A DNA stretch of 38,585 bases from Candidatus Nitrosocosmicus sp. (lineage in GTDB: Archaea; Thermoproteota; Nitrososphaeria; Nitrososphaerales; Nitrososphaeraceae), in the NCBI GenBank assembly GCA_031177355.1, contig JAPSGR010000009.1, forward strand, positions 16,602 through 55,186, in the 5' to 3' direction. Shown piece after piece: positions 35,460-38,585 of the stretch (within the stretch, counting starts at the first letter, position 1; each line of letters opens with the position of its first letter). A model generated the notes under the pieces. It was not told where the DNA came from. It worked only from the letters and a program-made list of their open reading frames with translations, and made no database searches. Position numbers and translations under genes: made by a program.

Positions 35460-35648
35460 ATCACATATCTATTTGTAGTTTTAATCATCAACAACTGTTA
35501 TTGTATGAAAAACGAACCAAGCCAAGGTTATAGTCCTTTTTACTCTGGTGTCGTAATTATGTGAATATACCTAAATTTTGAGGATGAGCATTAGCAGTTT
35601 ACTCTTAAGTAAACCATTAGCACCAGTAACTAGAATTGTTTCCTTCAT
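35460..35648 (-). pseudogene. Truncated sugar-nucleotide reductase/epimerase-like relic
   Basis: It starts with ATG at 35648 and 'MKETILVTGANGLLKSKL', a Rossmann NAD(P) motif of the RmlD/extended-SDR type (T-G-A-N-G-x-L-G-x-x-L) in which the third Gly is Lys. After a stop it continues in other frames as NYDTRVKK and KDYNLGLVRF. Only about 60 of some 280 residues remain before the DUF5996 relic begins, so a deletion joined the two. Confidence 0.6.
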
Positions 35649-35756
35649 AACTATTTAAATTTAAAAACTTGTCTATTATCAGTGACATAGAATCTAAACA
35701 TATGGATGCAAACATTTTTTATGAATTGGTAAATCAATATCATCCAGTAGCGAATA

Positions 35757-36569
35757 ATGACAGTTGATATAATCCAATCCTTGATTTTGGGAATAGTACA
35801 AGGGATAACTGAGTGGTTGCCAATCTCAAGTTCAGGTCACTTAGCATTGACCCAACTATTATTTAATATCCGTGTACCAATTTTTTTTGATTTTATTCTT
35901 CATATAGGAACTCTTGCTGGGCTAGTTGGATTTTATAGAACTGATCTTTCAAAGATTTTCAGATCTATTATATATCCTCAATCAATGAATGTTGCCGAAG
36001 TAAAAGAATATCGAAATCTACTGATGCTCATTATTATCGGAACTATTCCTACAGCAATTATAGCTTTTGCACTAAAATCATTATTTGAATTTTCGTTTTA
36101 TGATTTCCTTTTACTGTCGATAGGATTTTTGATTAGCGGTATATTTATTTTCACAACAAAGTTTTTTAAAAAGGGTTCTAGAAGCATCGGCAAACTTGAT
36201 GCAGTTATCATTGGAATTGCCCAAGGATTCTCAGTTTTCTCCAGTATTTCTAGAAGCGGGATCACAATTTCGCTAGGAATGATAAGACAAATAGATCATT
36301 CTCAATTAGTCAAGTTTTCATTTCTGTTATCTATTCCCTCTATTATTGGTGGTTCCATATTTGATTATTTGTTAATGAATGAAACACAAGTATCGGCCAT
36401 AGACGATATTCCCATTTTATCTTACGTATTTGGATTTTTATCTTCAGCTTTAGTTGGATATATAACGATAAAATTGTTAATAGATATCGTTAACAGGGGT
36501 AAACTTCATTACTTTGCATATTATTGTCTGACATTAGCATTAATCCTGTTGGTTTATTCATTCATGTAA
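35757..36569 (+). CDS. uppP: Undecaprenyl-diphosphatase (UppP/BacA family)
   Basis: 270 residues, polytopic membrane protein. Signature 1 'GIVQGITEWLPISSSGHLA' holds Gln15, Glu19 and His28, and signature 2 'IAQGFSVFSSISRSGITIS' holds Ser165-Arg166-Ser167. The usual Pro-Gly before the Ser-Arg-Ser core is Ser-Ser here. It dephosphorylates polyprenyl diphosphate to the monophosphate that carries glycans across the membrane; in archaea this serves protein glycosylation (dolichyl-type carriers). It is full length. A 21-codon frame (35702-35767) overlaps its start by 11 nt. It sits next to relics of a sugar-nucleotide gene. Confidence 0.94.
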   Translation: MTVDIIQSLILGIVQGITEWLPISSSGHLALTQLLFNIRVPIFFDFILHIGTLAGLVGFYRTDLSKIFRSIIYPQSMNVAEVKEYRNLLMLIIIGTIPTAIIAFALKSLFEFSFYDFLLLSIGFLISGIFIFTTKFFKKGSRSIGKLDAVIIGIAQGFSVFSSISRSGITISLGMIRQIDHSQLVKFSFLLSIPSIIGGSIFDYLLMNETQVSAIDDIPILSYVFGFLSSALVGYITIKLLIDIVNRGKLHYFAYYCLTLALILLVYSFM

Positions 36570-37073
36570 TATTGATTATGGATGTCGCGTTTATTTAAAA
36601 ATAAAATAGGCTCCTTTTTTTAATTGACATGTATTACACCTATTATTTTAATCTCATTATATCCGTACAAGTAATATTAATATTATCAATTCAGCGAATG
36701 GGTATGAATTTAGGTAAATACGAAAAGAAAGATATGATAATTCTAAACTTTACATATTTCGAAGATCAACTAAATATTGCAATTTCAGTCCCATAATATT
36801 TTGTATTATTAGATTGTAGTATAATCAACTGAGCAAAAATTTCAAATGATCATATTTTATAATATCTTGACCACAGCCGTATACAGATCAAAATATCTGG
36901 AATCCACGAATAAATAGAGATGGAGCAATTTATTTCCTACCATTACCATTCCTCCATTTCTATTTTTAGATTTAGATCATTATCAGATTGAGGAAAATGA
37001 ATACTATTACAAAACTATACACTATAGTAAACATTTAGATAAATAATTAATATATACGCATTCTTAAACCGTT
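36570..37073. other. Gene-free stretch
   Basis: A 32-codon plus-strand frame, 36698-36796 (MGMNLGKYEKKDMIILNF start, ending AISVP), is the only one with some protein character and is too short to call. Promoter of the next gene lies near the right end (AATTAATATATACGC, about 37045-37059). Confidence 0.4.
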
Positions 37074-37499
37074 ATGGAAGAAAGACAGTTTCTCCATAAG
37101 TTATGTAACATTGCACTAAAAGTCGACACTTCAATTGAGTTTGCTGGTATAGTTGACGCACATGGTAAACTCTTAGTGGGACAATCGAGAGAAATACTGC
37201 TTTATGATTATTTGTATAATAAAAAGAAAAACAATTCCACAAGTAAATATGCCAATTTTTATGGACGAGCTGTCTTTAAGGATAAGGCAATCACAGCTAA
37301 TAGCATAAAGAGTATTATATCTCTGCAGTCCTCTTTGGTAGATGATCAATCATTATTTCGACTTATCAATCTAAACGATGATGTGTTCCTTGCATACATA
37401 CCTATTAATGAATTAAATGACAAGTTCTTGTACATTTATTTTAGAACTGGGGAATTTTTAGAAGATATTTTATTACGACTGGACTCTACTTTCTCCTAA
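37074..37499 (+). CDS. DUF6659-like / roadblock-type protein
   Basis: The product is 141 residues. The start 'LCNIALKVDTSIEFAGIVDA' with HGKLLVGQSRE matches the 'I-x-F-A-G-I-I/V-D-x-x-G-K-L-V-x-G' strand-turn-strand of DUF6659, a family expanded in thaumarchaea. The rest (LFRLINLNDDVFLAYIPIN, LYIYFRTGEFLEDILLRL) fits its alpha/beta, roadblock/profilin-like fold. It is cytoplasmic, with no catalytic motif. These proteins are suspected to be small binding or scaffold modules. ATG start. Confidence 0.72.
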   Translation: MEERQFLHKLCNIALKVDTSIEFAGIVDAHGKLLVGQSREILLYDYLYNKKKNNSTSKYANFYGRAVFKDKAITANSIKSIISLQSSLVDDQSLFRLINLNDDVFLAYIPINELNDKFLYIYFRTGEFLEDILLRLDSTFS

Positions 37500-37659
37500 A
37501 CAAATTGATAACTTTATCTAGTTGATGTTATATAATTGGGATCTATATCTTCAGCCATCTGTAAATATGTTATTATTATACAGATCGTTATTCATATTTT
37601 TGGAATTGAGGATATACAGAATAAATAGAAAATATAATTTTACCATATACCTGTCGATT

Positions 37660-38109
37660 TCATTGTGGAACAACATAAATCTTCTTATTCTCTTTTCTAA
37701 GGATTTCTAACAATCTACCTGCCTTGTTGTTAGTTCTCCTTAAATAATCAAAAACCAAAGTACATGATATTTTTTCCATAATTTTAATTATCGAATTATA
37801 AATCCTCTTGATAATCTCATCTTTTACTTTCGATCTCTTGTTTAACTGCTCAATAGTAGATTTCGAATCGCTTCTAATGATTATGATTTTTTTCTTTCCC
37901 TTTCTCTTCAATTTTTTTCTAAATGTCTTGAGATTATCAGATAATGCGAAGTATACAGCCAACATTTCCATTCTTTGGACACCAAATCGTTCAGTTTTTT
38001 TATATGGTTTTAATGTTCTTATTTTGCTCTTATTATGGAAATGATTATGCCAAGAAATATATCCAGATGGTGATCCGTCCACATCAATTGCGATATGTAT
38101 GTTGCGCAA
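37660..38109 (-). CDS. RNase H-fold protein, last catalytic Asp missing
   Basis: The product is 149 residues. RNase HI-like elements are 'IAIDVDGSPSGYISW' (Asp9 and Asp11), 'GVQRMEMLAVYFALSDN' (Glu48), 'IIIIRSDSKSTIEQL' (Asp81) and the final helix 'LRRTNNKAGRLLEIL'. There the Asp of the usual N-x-x-A-D is Gly131. Three of four metal-binding acids are therefore present. The linker is very Lys-rich (KTFRKKLKRKGKKK), which would favour nucleic acid binding. It may be an RNA:DNA-hybrid binder or a weak nuclease. My recollection is that archaeal relatives also have Gly here, so this may be a subfamily trait and not decay. Confidence 0.8.
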   Translation of the reverse strand: MRNIHIAIDVDGSPSGYISWHNHFHNKSKIRTLKPYKKTERFGVQRMEMLAVYFALSDNLKTFRKKLKRKGKKKIIIIRSDSKSTIEQLNKRSKVKDEIIKRIYNSIIKIMEKISCTLVFDYLRRTNNKAGRLLEILRKENKKIYVVPQ

Positions 38110-38585
38110 TCTGACTTGTTATTAAATGGGTCTGCATATAATTATTATCTATATAGTTACCATAAAACGTATATGTGTAAGACGATTATTGACACTAATG
38201 ACGATTTAATTAGCAAATACCGGAGGCAAATATTGTCAGTTGTGAGAGATATAAATAAAACTTTGTTTATTCCTAATTATTAGTTCTTTATTTATTTTTG
38301 ATTATGCAGATGGAAAAGTAAACCAGCTACTATTTTAAGTAAATTAAAGTTTGTCATAATTTTATATGTAGTTCATTGTATAACATTCTGTTAATATTCA
38401 ATTTTATATTTAGATCATGATTAATAAACAGGTTCAAGCCTGCTTGCTTACAATAACTATTTCTTTAAATTTAGAAGCTTATTTCTGATTCAAAAAATTT
38501 GATATTTTTAAAAATCCTTAACATATTTAATTATAGTAAATTATTATATTCTATATAGTATATGAATATTATATAGGTAATTGAT
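38110..38585. other. Gene-free right end
   Basis: Extremely AT-rich. A plus-strand 62-codon frame that starts inside the RNase H-like gene (38095) was not accepted. No other feature was seen. Confidence 0.4.

Noticed and set aside
38095-38283. 62-codon plus-strand frame at the right end
   Set aside because: It starts inside the RNase H-like gene on the other strand, with no motif and AT-driven composition.

Overview
The window is strongly AT-rich and archaeal in character. It carries a two-domain CDC48/VAT AAA ATPase next to a small heat-shock protein. TATA boxes of the TTTATATA type precede several genes, some apparently leaderless, and U-rich tracts follow several stops. There are many small secreted, Asn/Ser/Thr-rich proteins, a cupredoxin, a class III nucleotidyl cyclase and a DUF6659-like protein. 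This mix, with low coding density and long intergenic spaces, points to an ammonia-oxidising thaumarchaeon (Nitrososphaeria), most like a Nitrosocosmicus-type soil lineage. The assignment is inferred from gene content only. No tRNA, rRNA, CRISPR array or intact transposase was found.

Layout. 1-5 kb: the 3' end of a repeat-containing secreted protein (PQPANQTQ repeats), small secreted or acidic proteins, a 58-residue 4-oxalocrotonate-tautomerase homologue, and two small zinc-ribbon-like proteins. 5-11 kb: a CBS-domain site-2 protease, a winged-helix protein, small secreted or membrane proteins, an in-frame 54-bp tandem duplication and a possible gene relic. 11-16.6 kb: an hsp20-cdc48 protein quality-control pair, then a small membrane-protein gene broken at a G6 run, then a SAM methyltransferase. 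16.9-22 kb: a secreted PsbP-like protein, a deazaflavin-dependent-nitroreductase-family protein, a nucleotidyl cyclase, two FMN-binding split-barrel proteins, a histidine-kinase remnant and a cupredoxin. 22-27.7 kb: large gene-free tracts around a secreted FTR1-periplasmic-domain-like protein, a secreted chelatase-fold protein and small secreted proteins. 28-30.4 kb: an HxlR-type regulator and a 14-TM-type MFS exporter that share an identical 31-bp promoter element in opposite orientation, probably a self-contained drug-responsive module. 30.7-34.2 kb: SixA phosphatase, a CHAD protein and two tandem thymidylate-kinase-like proteins, one with Arg in place of the Walker A Lys. 34.5-35.6 kb: a gene graveyard holding a decayed DUF5996 gene and a truncated sugar-nucleotide-reductase-like gene. 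35.7-38.6 kb: UppP, a DUF6659-like protein and an RNase H-fold protein lacking its last catalytic Asp.

How the parts work together. Hsp20 and CDC48 form a holdase/unfoldase pair. HxlR probably represses itself and the MFS exporter. SixA, CHAD and the kinase pair look like a phosphate or polyphosphate-linked neighbourhood (inference). The secreted FTR1-like, chelatase-like and cupredoxin proteins point to metal handling outside the membrane.

The strongest new observations are the inverted 31-bp HxlR/MFS operator, the DUF5996 pseudogene, the G6 frameshift, the Arg-P-loop kinase paralogue beside CHAD/SixA, the long hairpin in the 1.3-kb gene-free tract, and several unlisted small genes (4-OT, zinc ribbon, single-TM proteins).
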